NCBI GenBank assembly: GCA_900315425.1
Contig: OMZA01000008.1
Location: forward strand, 79,662-143,661
Direction of reading: 5' to 3'
Length of the DNA stretch: 64,000 nucleotides
DNA from: an uncultured Eubacteriales bacterium
Lineage (GTDB): Bacteria; Bacillota; Clostridia; Lachnospirales; Lachnospiraceae
Of this stretch, positions 54,113-63,891 are shown in pieces. Every line of letters begins with the position of its first letter. The first letter of the stretch is position 1. The notes under the pieces are model-generated. The model made no database searches. It was not told the origin of the DNA and saw nothing but the letters and a program-made list of their open reading frames with translations. The position numbers and the translations under genes were made by a program.

Positions 54113-55015
54113 ATGGAAAAAGGAAAGATTGTTATAATTGCGTGTACAATTGTTATCATTTGCATTGCAGTAGGAGTAACACTGTACGTAACAGTAGGGA
54201 GTAAAAAATCTGATAAGGATAAGAAAAAAGAACTAGCTAACAAAGTGGAAAAAGAATACGGGAAACTTGTAAAACTGGAATATACAATTACAGGTGGAGA
54301 CCTTCCGGGAAGTTATAATTTAGTTATTGCGCCGGAAGGTGATGACTATAAGCTTACCCAGTCTGATGACAGACGAGGTCAAAAGGAAAGTTCTTCCAAG
54401 GAATTATCTAAAAAGAAATTCCAGGATTTAACTGATTGTATAAATAAATACAAAATGTATGAATGGAATGATTTAGAGGACTCCGAATATCAAGCTTTAG
54501 ATGCAGCGTCTTCCATTATTATTCTTACCTACGAAAAGGATGGTAAGACAAATTCGGTTACCTTCAGTGACCAAAAGGATTTTCCAAAGGATGGCATCGA
54601 TGGATTTAATGAGTTGAGGTCAAAGTTGAATTTTTATGCAAATGTTGATTTAGAAGGGGATTGGCAGTGTCAGGAAAAACCTGAACAAGAAGAATATTCA
54701 GATATTTATGTTGGATACATTTCCTTATGCATTGAAGATGATGGAAGCTTTAGTATGTACGATGCCGAAGCTGGTAATCCGGGAATCAGTGGAACATTAA
54801 CGATTAATTTTGATGGAACTATGACACTTGACTGTAGCGACAGCAAAGAGTTTGATCCACCAACATCCTGGGGAGATATGAAAAAAGTTCAGGATGTAAC
54901 TTATGAGTACAACGGTGATGTTTTGAAACTCACTTTTGATAATGGCAAAGATACGCCTTCTACTTTAATATTTGACAGATGTACTGAAGTGGAATTCGAC
55001 GAGGACATTGAATAG
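54113..55015 (+). CDS. Membrane-anchored hypothetical protein
   Basis: 300-aa protein with one N-terminal hydrophobic anchor (residues 5-27, IVIIACTIVIICIAVGVTLY) and a charged, beta-rich extracellular part. It has two apparent repeats of a lipocalin-like layout (EYTITGGDLPGSYNLVIAPE; later LEGDWQCQEK, DGSFSMYDAE). Family not recognised. It lies 30 bases before the zinc-ribbon gene and is probably co-transcribed. Confidence 0.75.
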   Translation: MEKGKIVIIACTIVIICIAVGVTLYVTVGSKKSDKDKKKELANKVEKEYGKLVKLEYTITGGDLPGSYNLVIAPEGDDYKLTQSDDRRGQKESSSKELSKKKFQDLTDCINKYKMYEWNDLEDSEYQALDAASSIIILTYEKDGKTNSVTFSDQKDFPKDGIDGFNELRSKLNFYANVDLEGDWQCQEKPEQEEYSDIYVGYISLCIEDDGSFSMYDAEAGNPGISGTLTINFDGTMTLDCSDSKEFDPPTSWGDMKKVQDVTYEYNGDVLKLTFDNGKDTPSTLIFDRCTEVEFDEDIE

Positions 55016-55047
55016 AATTACGAAAAAAATTAAAAAAAGGAGTAGTT

Positions 55048-56037
55048 ATGAAATTTGAATGTATGCAGTGTGGCGGCAATATGCTATATTCTTTGGAAGC
55101 TAGGAAAATGGTTTGTCCAAACTGCGGGGGCGAGGATTGCTATGAAATTAACAAAAGCGAATCCACTACTATGTTGTGTCCTTCCTGCGGTACCCCTATT
55201 GAAACCGGTGAATTTACTAGCGCAACAAAGTGTAAAAGCTGTGGAAACTATTTGATTCTTGATGAGAGAGTGGAGGGTGACAAAAAGCCTAACATGATAA
55301 TTCCCTTTAGAATCTGGAAGAGAAGTGCTGGTAAAATCTTAGAGCAAGCTTTTAAGAAAAACATTTTTACACCAATGTCATTTCTTAGCACTAAAACTCT
55401 AGAAAAGATTGAGGGTTACTATGTTCCATTTTTTCTTTACGACTATGACGTAAAGTCTACATTTGTAGCAGATGCTACCAAGGTTAGAACTTGGAGAACA
55501 GGTGATTATAGATATACGGAAACATCCTACTATGAGGTTGTTAGAAAGATGAGTGCGTCTTATGACAATGTTCCGGCAGATGCATCAAAGGGCATGCCGG
55601 ATGATGTTATGGATTTAATTGAACCTTATAGTTATTCTGGGTTAATGGATTTTGATCCTAAGTATTTATCCGGTTTTCTTGGAGAGGTTTATAACAAACC
55701 AGCTGAAGCTTATGAATATAGGGCTAATGATAAGGTTAAGGAAAGTTCCTATTCCCTTATTCAGGAAAGTATACAGGGTTTTTCCACTGTAAGAAAAAAA
55801 GAATATACCAACGATATTAAAAATAAAAACACCGATTTTGCTCTCCTTCCTGTTTGGATATATGATTACAGCTGGGGTGGCAAGGTGTATAGATTTTATG
55901 TGAATGGTCAATCTGGTAAAGTTGTTGGAACAGCTCCTGTATCCAAATTAAAGGTTTTATTGTACACGTTGGTTTCTGGTGGATTTGTATATTTAGGGGT
56001 TAAATTACTCTGCGCTATATTGGAGGTGGGATTGTGA
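55048..56037 (+). CDS. Zinc-ribbon membrane protein
   Basis: 329-aa protein with four Cys pairs at the N-terminus (CMQCGG, CPNCGG, CPSCG, CKSCGNY), forming two zinc ribbons. A central soluble region and a C-terminal hydrophobic helix (LYTLVSGGFVYLGVKLLCAIL) follow. TFIIB-type zinc-ribbon proteins of this shape are common in Clostridia and often adjacent to a TPM protein, as here. It overlaps the next gene by four bases. Probable membrane-surface scaffold; function unknown. Confidence 0.8.
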   Translation: MKFECMQCGGNMLYSLEARKMVCPNCGGEDCYEINKSESTTMLCPSCGTPIETGEFTSATKCKSCGNYLILDERVEGDKKPNMIIPFRIWKRSAGKILEQAFKKNIFTPMSFLSTKTLEKIEGYYVPFFLYDYDVKSTFVADATKVRTWRTGDYRYTETSYYEVVRKMSASYDNVPADASKGMPDDVMDLIEPYSYSGLMDFDPKYLSGFLGEVYNKPAEAYEYRANDKVKESSYSLIQESIQGFSTVRKKEYTNDIKNKNTDFALLPVWIYDYSWGGKVYRFYVNGQSGKVVGTAPVSKLKVLLYTLVSGGFVYLGVKLLCAILEVGL

Positions 56038-57023
56038 TGATACGTCAGTTTTTAAAATATTTCAAAGTCCCATTTATCATTATTTTAGTTTTAACTGTTT
56101 TATATTTAGGCGTCAGACTTGTTAGTAAACCAAGTAGTCATTTAAATTTTGACTACTATGAAAGTACCAATGATGATCGTGTATATGGTGACCAAAGAGT
56201 TTTTGACGGTGGTAATCAGATGACAGAAGAGGATGAGGCATGGCTGGAAGAATATATTAACGAGGCTGAAAAAAAGACTACTTTAGATATTGTAGTTTTT
56301 ACTTTAGAAGAATCTCTTGTGAATTTTGCTCCTTATGATAATGCCAAGTCTAATGATGTTACTATTGATAAAAAGGTTATGTTGGTTGCCGACAGTGTTT
56401 GGGAAAATTATGGTTTCGGGTATGATTGTGCCCAGGTCCGTGATGGTAGTACAGATACTGGTGACGGAGTAATTCTTGTAGATAATACCTACAGAGAATT
56501 CAACGGTAAAATTTATACCTGGATGGGTACAACTGGAAAAGCAGAAGAAATGTATTCTTCTGATATGATTGACAGAGCTTTAGATAGCTTCTATTATAAG
56601 ATTCCTGATGAGGATTTGAAAAAATCTGATTTTGAAAAGTACTCTAAAGAATACCGTGAAGCTTGTAAGGCTTTTGTTGATCACATCGTTGAAGATGTTA
56701 AGGAAATACAGTATAAACAAAATTATAAATTCAGTCTTTTTAAGAACTCAGGTTTTGCTATATTTTGTTCAGTTATATTTATGATCATATACTACTTTAA
56801 ACACAAGGGAGAAAGTAAGGGGAAAAATACTGTAAAAAATACAACTTACCTTGAAAATGGAAAACCAATATTCGACGTTAAAGAAGATAGATTTATTAGG
56901 AAAACAGTTACTAAAAGATACGATCCACCTAATAAAAGTTCTTCTAGTGGCGGTGGCGGCGGAGGAGGACACCACATTTCCGGAGGAGGAGGCTCTCACG
57001 GCGGCGGCGGTCACAGCAGGTAA
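56034..57023 (+). CDS. TPM domain protein with Gly/His-rich tail
   Basis: 329-aa protein. An N-terminal membrane helix (IIILVLTVLYLGVRLV) is followed by the TPM domain (MTEEDEAWLEEYINEAEKKT, DIVVFTLEESL), then a second helix near residue 240 and a tail of Gly, His and Ser (GGGGGGHHISGGGGSHGG). The TPM (formerly DUF477) domain is a phosphatase-like fold. The GTG at 56034 or ATG at 56037 can start it; both overlap the previous stop. It probably works with the zinc-ribbon protein. Confidence 0.85.
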   Translation: MMIRQFLKYFKVPFIIILVLTVLYLGVRLVSKPSSHLNFDYYESTNDDRVYGDQRVFDGGNQMTEEDEAWLEEYINEAEKKTTLDIVVFTLEESLVNFAPYDNAKSNDVTIDKKVMLVADSVWENYGFGYDCAQVRDGSTDTGDGVILVDNTYREFNGKIYTWMGTTGKAEEMYSSDMIDRALDSFYYKIPDEDLKKSDFEKYSKEYREACKAFVDHIVEDVKEIQYKQNYKFSLFKNSGFAIFCSVIFMIIYYFKHKGESKGKNTVKNTTYLENGKPIFDVKEDRFIRKTVTKRYDPPNKSSSSGGGGGGGHHISGGGGSHGGGGHSR

Positions 57024-57058
57024 TGAAATTGTGATTAGAAAACAGAATACTAAAGAAA

Positions 57059-57086
57059 AACCCCCGTTGCCTTGGCAACGGGGGTT
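57059..57086 (-). terminator. Terminator of ddh
   Basis: Perfect arms AACCCCCGTTGCC and GGCAACGGGGGTT with a TT loop. On the minus strand it is followed by TTTTT, so it mainly serves ddh; on the plus strand it may also stop read-through from the TPM operon. Confidence 0.9.
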
Positions 57087-57118
57087 AACATATGTCGTCA
57101 ACCTTTAGTGATGACAAA

Positions 57119-58105
57119 TTATAACATTTTTGCTCTGAGGGTTTCGCCACTTTCTGGTGAGAAGTATGTTGGTGGGATGTCTAAGATTGTCTTACATCCT
57201 GTCTGGCCTTCCTGGTGCATACGGTATGCTGCTCTTGCAACGCAAACAAGTACGCTAGTGGTGAATTCTGGATTTGAATCAAGCTTTAAGCTGTATTCAA
57301 TAATGTGATTGTGTTCTTTGTTTGCTCCTGTTTTTCCGGAACGGAATACGAATCCACCATGTGCTAAGCCCTGGTGTTTTTCGTTGAATTCTTCTTCACT
57401 TATGAAGTTAACAGTTGTATCGTAATCTGCGAAATAGTTTGGCATTTCTTTGATTTCTTTTTCAACCTTTGCTGCGTCTGCGCCTTCTTCAAGAACAACA
57501 AAACACTCTCTTGTGTGTTTTTGTCTTGTAGTAAGTTCTGGGTTTTCGCCGTTACGAACAGCTTCAAGAGCACTTTCTACAGGAACTGTATACTGCTTTG
57601 CATTTATAACGCCTTCGATACGTCTAATAGCATCTGAGTGTCCCTGAGATACACCTTTGCCCCAGAATGTATAATCATTTCCATCAGGAAGGATAGAGTT
57701 AGCATATACTCTCATAAGAGAGAACATACCTGGATCCCATCCACAAGAAATAACACCAATTTTGTTAGCTTCCTTAGCTGCTTTGTCAACATTGGCAAAA
57801 TGCTCTGGAATTCTGGCATGTGTGTCAAAACTATCAACAACGTTGAAAAGTTTTGCGTACTCAGGTGTCATAGTAGGAAGGTCTGTTGCGCTACCTCCAC
57901 AAAGAATCATAACATCAATTTTGTCTGTCCAATTTGTTAATTCTGAAACATTTAATACTGGTACTCCAGCAGTCTGAATCTTAACTGTTGAAGGATCTCT
58001 TCTTGTAAATACAGCAACTAAATCCATGTCAGGTGCATCTTTAACGACAACTTCAACACCTTTACCAAGGTTACCGTATCCAATAATTCCAAGTCTGATA
58101 CTCAT
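57119..58105 (-). CDS. ddh: Meso-diaminopimelate dehydrogenase
   Basis: NADP-dependent one-step conversion of tetrahydrodipicolinate to meso-diaminopimelate, for lysine and peptidoglycan synthesis. The 328-aa product has the Rossmann loop GIIGYGNLGKGVEVVV, RRDP, CGGSATDLP, and DSFDTHARIPEHF. The dimerisation region with GWDPGMFSLMRVYANSILPDG is present. It lies on the minus strand with GGAGG before the ATG. Confidence 0.94.
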   Translation of the reverse strand: MSIRLGIIGYGNLGKGVEVVVKDAPDMDLVAVFTRRDPSTVKIQTAGVPVLNVSELTNWTDKIDVMILCGGSATDLPTMTPEYAKLFNVVDSFDTHARIPEHFANVDKAAKEANKIGVISCGWDPGMFSLMRVYANSILPDGNDYTFWGKGVSQGHSDAIRRIEGVINAKQYTVPVESALEAVRNGENPELTTRQKHTRECFVVLEEGADAAKVEKEIKEMPNYFADYDTTVNFISEEEFNEKHQGLAHGGFVFRSGKTGANKEHNHIIEYSLKLDSNPEFTTSVLVCVARAAYRMHQEGQTGCKTILDIPPTYFSPESGETLRAKML

Positions 58106-58205
58106 AATATTCCTCCATTTATAAATATTTTCCGATGAAAATTATATCACAAGGATAGATAAGTTGAAAATAAAGAAATTATAAAAAAATTATCATGACA
58201 TGGAA

Positions 58206-58234
58206 ATGACATAATAATAGTAATATGGTAAAAT
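58206..58234 (+). promoter_or_regulatory. Promoter of the lipoprotein gene
   Basis: ATGACA (58206-58211) and TAAAAT (58229-58234) with a 17-base spacer lie 46 bases before the lipoprotein start. Confidence 0.5.
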
Positions 58235-58280
58235 TTAAAAACAAAGCTAAAAGTATGAATTTAGGACAAGGAGAGGAGAA

Positions 58281-59510
58281 ATGAGAAAAAAAGTTTTAGC
58301 AATAGCTCTTATGACAACAGTATTTGCAATGAGTTTAACTGCTTGTGATAAGAATGAGGATTCAAAAGAAACAACAAAGAATACAGAGACAAAGGAAACA
58401 ACAAAAAAAGAAGAAGAGACTATAGAAGAGACTACAGAGGAAACAACTAAAAAAGAAGAAAAGACAACTTATGACTTAGAAGAGTATGGATATGACAAAA
58501 TACTGCAACAGTATGATACATATCTCACAACAGGTGGCGATGATTATGAAGGAGAAACAGGCTATACAGCAATTATGGAGACCATCCATTCAGAAGGAGC
58601 AGAGGCGCCACCTGAATTAGTGGGATTTGGAGTTGAAGACTTAAGTGGAGATGGAATTCCTGAACTGTACATCGGAAGAGTAACAGGTTATACAGAAGAA
58701 AATGAAGGAACGACAACAACAGATATCTATGCAGTATATACATGTGTAAATGGAAGTCCCCAGTTTGTATTTGAAGGATGGTCAAGAAATTCCTACACAT
58801 ATGCAGGAGATGGAATATTTATGAATTCAGGTTCTGCAGGAGCAGATTCATCATGTTATGGAAAATACGAATTAACAGAGGATGCAACAGCGCTCAATTG
58901 TAAAGATTTTTATTTTAGCTGTGCATATGATGAAAATTACGATGATATAAGATATTATCACAATACATCTGGAGATTGGGATATTGATATATCAGAAGAA
59001 CTAGATTGGGATAGTGAATATTTTTTTGATTATCAGACACAGTACGGAGAAGCAATGCCATTGGATATCAGGACATTTGATAAATATGATGGAGAACTTG
59101 ATGTGGATACACCGGATATTGACGCAAATGTATCAACAGGTTCACTAAGCATCCAGGAAGTAACAGATTTATCATTATATGATGATTACAGCGAGTATAC
59201 AGTAAGTACAGAGGAACCACTTACATATGCTATGTTATCAACAGATGGGGAGATAAAAAAATTAAAAATATACAATATTGAATTGGTAGATGCAGAAGGG
59301 GAATTACCTGTTTTTAAATCGACACTTAATTATGATTTTGGAACAATTACATCAGATGTTCCATTGGTGCTGGATATACCATTGGTGGAGACTATTCCAA
59401 CAGTAGGAATATCTTATGTAGATGAAAATGGTAACACTGTTTATTATGCAATCCAGTTAAGTGGTGAAGATGGATCACTTTATCTTGGACAATACTCTAA
59501 TGCAGAATGA
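58281..59510 (+). CDS. Lipoprotein with Thr/Glu/Lys-rich linker
   Basis: 409-aa exported protein with a signal peptide and lipobox (MSLTAC, residues 18-23). A low-complexity region of ETTK repeats (about 30-65) spaces it from the membrane. The rest is acidic and beta-rich and includes GVEDLSGDGIPELYIGRVTG, resembling calcium-binding FG-GAP-like loops. Function unknown. RBS AGGAGAGGAG. Confidence 0.8.
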   Translation: MRKKVLAIALMTTVFAMSLTACDKNEDSKETTKNTETKETTKKEEETIEETTEETTKKEEKTTYDLEEYGYDKILQQYDTYLTTGGDDYEGETGYTAIMETIHSEGAEAPPELVGFGVEDLSGDGIPELYIGRVTGYTEENEGTTTTDIYAVYTCVNGSPQFVFEGWSRNSYTYAGDGIFMNSGSAGADSSCYGKYELTEDATALNCKDFYFSCAYDENYDDIRYYHNTSGDWDIDISEELDWDSEYFFDYQTQYGEAMPLDIRTFDKYDGELDVDTPDIDANVSTGSLSIQEVTDLSLYDDYSEYTVSTEEPLTYAMLSTDGEIKKLKIYNIELVDAEGELPVFKSTLNYDFGTITSDVPLVLDIPLVETIPTVGISYVDENGNTVYYAIQLSGEDGSLYLGQYSNAE

Positions 59511-59531
59511 TAAAAGAGGAACGGTAAAAAA

Positions 59532-59951
59532 ATGAGCGAAAGAGAAATGAGCAAATATTTCGTGGAACTTGAAAAAGAAATAATGGGGAAAAATACCTTT
59601 GCGTTGCACAATGGTGTAGAGATTACATATGTTGGAAATGATTGTGCAGAGGGACGTTTAACATTAACAGAAAAATCCATGAATCCATATGGGATAGCTC
59701 ACGGAGGAGTTTACTTCACATTAGCTGATGTTACGGCGGCGTTTGCAGCAAGAAGTGATGGAAAAATGTATGTGACAAACCAGGGGAATATGTATTTTCT
59801 TAAAGCTACAAAGGCAGGAGTGCTACATAGTAAGGCTAAGGTAGTTAAACGTGGAAAATCTATATGCGTTGTTGAGTCAAGGATATATGATGAAAAAGAG
59901 CGAATTGTATTTGATTCAACATTCAGCTTGTTTTGCTTAGATAATAAATAA
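59532..59951 (+). CDS. PaaI-type hotdog thioesterase
   Basis: 139-aa single hotdog domain, probably an acyl-CoA thioesterase. The motif NPYGIAHGGVYFTLADVTAAFAA is the conserved active-site region (HGG loop with the following Asp), and KGAVL-like TKAGVLHSKAKVVKRGKSICVVE follows. GAGGAACGG lies upstream. Substrate unknown. Confidence 0.88.
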   Translation: MSEREMSKYFVELEKEIMGKNTFALHNGVEITYVGNDCAEGRLTLTEKSMNPYGIAHGGVYFTLADVTAAFAARSDGKMYVTNQGNMYFLKATKAGVLHSKAKVVKRGKSICVVESRIYDEKERIVFDSTFSLFCLDNK

Positions 59952-59965
59952 AATGTCTTATAAAG

Positions 59966-59995
59966 GGTCGTTGCCTAATGCATCGACCTTTTTTT
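59966..59995 (+). terminator. Terminator after the thioesterase gene
   Basis: GGTCG-TTGC pairs with GCA-TCGACC (one mismatch) around CTAAT, then TTTTTTT. Confidence 0.8.
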
Positions 59996-60075
59996 ATAAA
60001 AAAATAAAAAAGTTTGCAACACTTTAGGGATATTAATACACATATAAGTGAAAACAATAAGAAATGGAGTTTTTT

Positions 60076-60582
60076 ATGGAAATTAATCCACAACTAGTAG
60101 CTAAAGCAAAGGCTGGGGATAAGGATGCATTTGCACAGATGTATGAACATATTTATAAAGATCTTTATAAATATGCGTACTATATGCTGAACAACCCGGA
60201 AGATGCTAAGGATGTCGTGGCAGATACTGTTTATGATGCCTACAAAGGACTGAGAAATCTAAAGGATGATGATAAATTCTGTAATTGGATAGTAACCATT
60301 TTGGCTAACAAATGTAAGATGAAACGAAAGTGGTATACAGAGCAAGCTCAGGCTTTATCCGAGGATATTCCGGATAAGACACAGGATTTGGAACAAAAAT
60401 ACGATGTAGAAAAAGCCATGGAAATGCTTGAAGAGGAAGAAAGACAGGTGGTTGTCCTGGCTATGTACGGCGGTTTTAAGAGTAATGAAATCGGAGAATA
60501 CATGAATATGAAGGCCACGACTATCAGGTCCAAATTAAGCAGAGCTTTAGCAAAAATGGGAAAATATCTAGAAGTTATTTAA
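60076..60582 (+). CDS. ECF-type sigma-70 factor
   Basis: 168-aa alternative sigma factor. Region 2 (DAFAQMYEHIYKDLYKYAYY, NNPEDAKDVVADTVYDAYKG) and region 4 (EEERQVVVLAMYGGFKSNEI, ATTIRSKLSRALAK) are clear. The ATG at 60076 follows GGAG. A TGCAAC at 60015-60020 may be the -35 of an autoregulated promoter. It lies next to the gene for a membrane beta-propeller protein that probably acts as its anti-sigma or sensor. Confidence 0.9.
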   Translation: MEINPQLVAKAKAGDKDAFAQMYEHIYKDLYKYAYYMLNNPEDAKDVVADTVYDAYKGLRNLKDDDKFCNWIVTILANKCKMKRKWYTEQAQALSEDIPDKTQDLEQKYDVEKAMEMLEEEERQVVVLAMYGGFKSNEIGEYMNMKATTIRSKLSRALAKMGKYLEVI

Positions 60583-60617
60583 AACCGGAATTTGTTATTA
60601 GAAAGGTGGAATCGTGC

Positions 60618-62975
60618 ATGAGTTTTGATGAAAAGGATATAGAACTTATGAAAAAGATTAAAAATATTAGCGATGAAGAAATTGAGATTCCAGAGGTCTT
60701 AAGTCCAGAAAACATGATGAAAACTATAGAGGAACGAGAGTCTAAGGAAACTTTTGAGAGTGGAAAAGAGGAGGATACTATGGAAAATAATGTGATTAAT
60801 AGCCAAAACCTGCCCCCGGAAAATGGTGGTAAGAAAAAGAAGTATGGCAAGAAAATACTTATGAGAGTACTTGCAGTGGCAGCCAGTGTTGCATTGGTTA
60901 CAGGTGGTGTATATGGCGCTTCTAAAACAGGTTTAATTAAGTGGAATACCAAAACAAAAGATAACAATGGAAAGAAAGTTGTAGAGAATTCTAAAGATGG
61001 TCTTGGAAAGAAAGAAGGCTGCAAGGATTATAAGGAAATTGCCAAGGTTCTAAGTAATGTCCAGGATAGATATGCTTATTCACGTTACATTAATGGCGGA
61101 ATAGTTGAAGATGAAATGGATTATGAAAGTGCAGTGGAGTCAGATGAAAAGGTGAAAACTGCAACCGATGATAGTGTAAATGCAGGTGAAGGTACTGATT
61201 CTAAAGAATATACCGGAACAAACGTCCAGGTTGAAGGAATTGATGAGGGAGATATTGTTAAAACTGATGGAGATTATATCTATGCTATGGCAACACAGGG
61301 TCAGGTTAGTATTGTAAGCACAGATAAAAAAGAAAAGGTTGCAACTATCAATCCGGAGATAGAGATAAAAGAGCAAGAGTATGATTTTGACTATGAGTAT
61401 TACTATTATGGATATGATAGCAGTGCCAATAATCAAATGCTTTTACTAGAAGATAAGTTGGTTTTAGTTTTGGATGAAGCCATAGATACAGACACGGAAA
61501 AATATAGCAGGATTGAGGTATATGACATATCTGATCGCAGCAAACCACAACTAATAAATGCCTTTAATCAGGAAGGTAATGTTAAGGAAATTCGTCTTGT
61601 GGACGATAAACTTTTTGTGATAACTAATACATACATTTATGGAGATATTGACGAGGACAATTGTGTTCCAAGAATTGATGGAAAGCAAATAGAACCTGAA
61701 TGTGTATATTTACCTGAGGTTATATATTCTTCTGAATATGTATTTATAGTAAGTATGGACCTTAGCGACGATGGAAATATTTGCGACAAGAAAGCTCTCA
61801 CCATGGAAGACGGTTGGTATGATTTCCTTTACATGTCAGACAATAATATATTTGTATCAACCTACACCATTGATGAAGATTCATATTTAAATGGCGGTTC
61901 AACGGTTATTTGGAGATTTGGCTATAAAGATGGCAAAATGGAAGATCCTGTAAGAGGTATTGTTGAGGGATATTTATATAACCAATTTGCAATGGATGAA
62001 TATGATGGATATCTAAGAGTGGTTTCTACAAGATATGAGTACGAAGAGCCTATAGATGGAGATTATTGGTATTCAGAGGGTAATGAAATTAATAAGGTTA
62101 GCGTTCTTAAGTGCGATACCATGGATACTGTGGGAGTAATTGATGGAATTGCTAAAGATGAAAAGATATATTCTGCCAGATACGAAGGAAATACAGGATA
62201 TTTTGTAACATACAGACAGATAGATCCGTTGTTTACAGTGGACTTTTCAGATCCAACTAATCCGGTTATTACAGATGAATTAGAGGTGCCAGGTTTCTCA
62301 AGTTACTTACATAAATATGCAGATAACCTTCTTTTAGGAATAGGAAGAGATGAAGGAAGTCTTAAGTTATCTATGTTTGAAACTGATGAGGATGGCAAGC
62401 AAACAGAAGTTGCCAAATATCTTTTCAGGGAAGAGAGAAAAGATGAGGATGTATCTCCATATGCCAGCTCAACTGCAGAAGATAACCACAGAGCGTTGAT
62501 GATTGATACGGAAAATAACATTTTTGGATTTGATGTAAATACATATGTATACCATGTTATTACAAATCCGGATGATGAGCTTTTGAATTCCGTTAAAGAT
62601 GAAGCAGTAGCGGTTTATAAAGAGAAGTACAAAACAAATGAGACCGACGATACTTATTTACAAGAGTATTTGAAGGAGCTTGAGGATCCGGGTAACCACT
62701 ACGTATATTTAGATGAGGACATTTTAACCTATGATGTGTTCACGTATCAGGATGGGGAATTTGTAAAATTGGCATCCATACCGTTGTACGAGTACTACAA
62801 TGTTAATGGGGAAAATACAGTTAGCGATGATGTTTTGAGCCAATACGAAAACAATTACAGAAATGTAAGGGGAATCATAATAGAAGATGAACTTTATGTG
62901 GTAATTCCAGGAGTTAAAATCATCGCATGTACAATAGGGGATTATGAAAATACAACAGAAATCTCTCTTTGGTGA
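60618..62975 (+). CDS. Secreted beta-propeller protein with membrane anchor (anti-sigma-like)
   Basis: 785-aa protein. The first 80 residues are cytoplasmic and charged, followed by one membrane helix near 85-105 (RVLAVAASVALVTGGVYGA) and then a large extracytoplasmic beta-propeller (VEGIDEGDIVKTDGDYIYAM signature). Repeated blades contain DKLFVITNTYIYG and similar. Genes of this family usually follow an ECF sigma gene. The N-terminal part may bind the sigma factor. Start ATG at 60618, behind AAAGGTGG (60602-60608). Confidence 0.85.
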   Translation: MSFDEKDIELMKKIKNISDEEIEIPEVLSPENMMKTIEERESKETFESGKEEDTMENNVINSQNLPPENGGKKKKYGKKILMRVLAVAASVALVTGGVYGASKTGLIKWNTKTKDNNGKKVVENSKDGLGKKEGCKDYKEIAKVLSNVQDRYAYSRYINGGIVEDEMDYESAVESDEKVKTATDDSVNAGEGTDSKEYTGTNVQVEGIDEGDIVKTDGDYIYAMATQGQVSIVSTDKKEKVATINPEIEIKEQEYDFDYEYYYYGYDSSANNQMLLLEDKLVLVLDEAIDTDTEKYSRIEVYDISDRSKPQLINAFNQEGNVKEIRLVDDKLFVITNTYIYGDIDEDNCVPRIDGKQIEPECVYLPEVIYSSEYVFIVSMDLSDDGNICDKKALTMEDGWYDFLYMSDNNIFVSTYTIDEDSYLNGGSTVIWRFGYKDGKMEDPVRGIVEGYLYNQFAMDEYDGYLRVVSTRYEYEEPIDGDYWYSEGNEINKVSVLKCDTMDTVGVIDGIAKDEKIYSARYEGNTGYFVTYRQIDPLFTVDFSDPTNPVITDELEVPGFSSYLHKYADNLLLGIGRDEGSLKLSMFETDEDGKQTEVAKYLFREERKDEDVSPYASSTAEDNHRALMIDTENNIFGFDVNTYVYHVITNPDDELLNSVKDEAVAVYKEKYKTNETDDTYLQEYLKELEDPGNHYVYLDEDILTYDVFTYQDGEFVKLASIPLYEYYNVNGENTVSDDVLSQYENNYRNVRGIIIEDELYVVIPGVKIIACTIGDYENTTEISLW

Positions 62976-63100
62976 TATGTATGTAAATATTGCACAAAAA
63001 TTCTAGTTTTGTAAAAACTTTTGTTGTAATATATAACAATAAGTGATATTATAGGTGCGTTGGTTTGAAAACCAAATTGCACGTAAGAGGAGAATTTAAA

Positions 63101-63646
63101 ATGACAAAATATTCATTGAAGAGATGGGGAATTTTAATATTCGCCGGCTATATGGCATTAGCACTTATGGCCTGTACTAATTCAGATGAAAAAGATACGA
63201 AAACAACTACAAAGGCAACAAAAAAAACAACAGCAGAGGAAACAACCGCAGCAAATGAAGAAGTGACAACTGCAACAGAGGTTGCAACATTAGAGACACA
63301 GGCTGCAGAAACAACAGCTGCACAGGTGGAGACAGAAGAGAATGATGATCTTTCAACAACAGCTCTTTATCCGGGAACATATACAGATGCAGATGATAAC
63401 TCTGTAACAATCTCTGACAATGGAGATGGAACATTCGCAGTTAATTTATCAATCTTTAGATTAGCATCAATTGATGGTGTTGGTACAGAGAATGCAGATG
63501 GACTTGTGGTAGAAGGAGTTGACCCATCTGAGAATCCAATTACAATATTATTCTCAACGGATGGTACAACAGCAACAGCCGAAGTTATTGATTCAACATG
63601 GGAGTACCTTGCAAACGGAAGTTCATTTAACTTCACAAAAAATTAA
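63101..63646 (+). CDS. Small Thr-rich lipoprotein
   Basis: 181-aa exported protein with a signal peptide ending LALMAC (lipobox). A Thr/Lys/Glu-rich linker (TKTTTKATKKTTAEETTAAN) leads to a small acidic beta domain (YPGTYTDADDNSVTISDNGD). ATG at 63101 follows AGAGGAG. A second lipoprotein of the same style lies at 58281. Function unknown. Confidence 0.75.
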   Translation: MTKYSLKRWGILIFAGYMALALMACTNSDEKDTKTTTKATKKTTAEETTAANEEVTTATEVATLETQAAETTAAQVETEENDDLSTTALYPGTYTDADDNSVTISDNGDGTFAVNLSIFRLASIDGVGTENADGLVVEGVDPSENPITILFSTDGTTATAEVIDSTWEYLANGSSFNFTKN

Positions 63647-63667
63647 TTTAAACCAATATGGAAATAT

Positions 63668-63708
63668 GGGACTAAAGCTTGATGCAAAAGCTTTGGTCCC
63701 TTTTGTTT
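63668..63708 (+). terminator. Terminator after the small lipoprotein gene
   Basis: A 13-bp stem (GGGACTAAAGCTT with AAGCTTTGGTCCC, one T-G) followed by TTTTGTTTTA. Confidence 0.92.
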
Positions 63709-63891
63709 TATAAGAATCAGTAAATAAAAATTCCTTTATAGAAAATAGATTGCGTTGTATAATTTAATAAAGGTTGTCCATTTGTAAATGACATTTTTAA
63801 GTGCATAAAAAATGATAAAATATAGGAGGATGCTTAAGTAATCAAAAATGTTGACATTAGTGGTTAAATGTGCTCATGGAGGATATTATTT

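Noticed and set aside
57374-57977. Plus-strand frames opposite ddh
   Set aside because: They are antisense shadows of a clearly conserved minus-strand gene.
58573-58800. Minus-strand frame opposite the lipoprotein
   Set aside because: Leu/His-rich composition caused by the antisense of the acidic lipoprotein gene; no ribosome site.
63207-63434. Minus-strand frame opposite the small lipoprotein
   Set aside because: Leu/Pro-rich antisense of a Thr-rich linker; not a gene.
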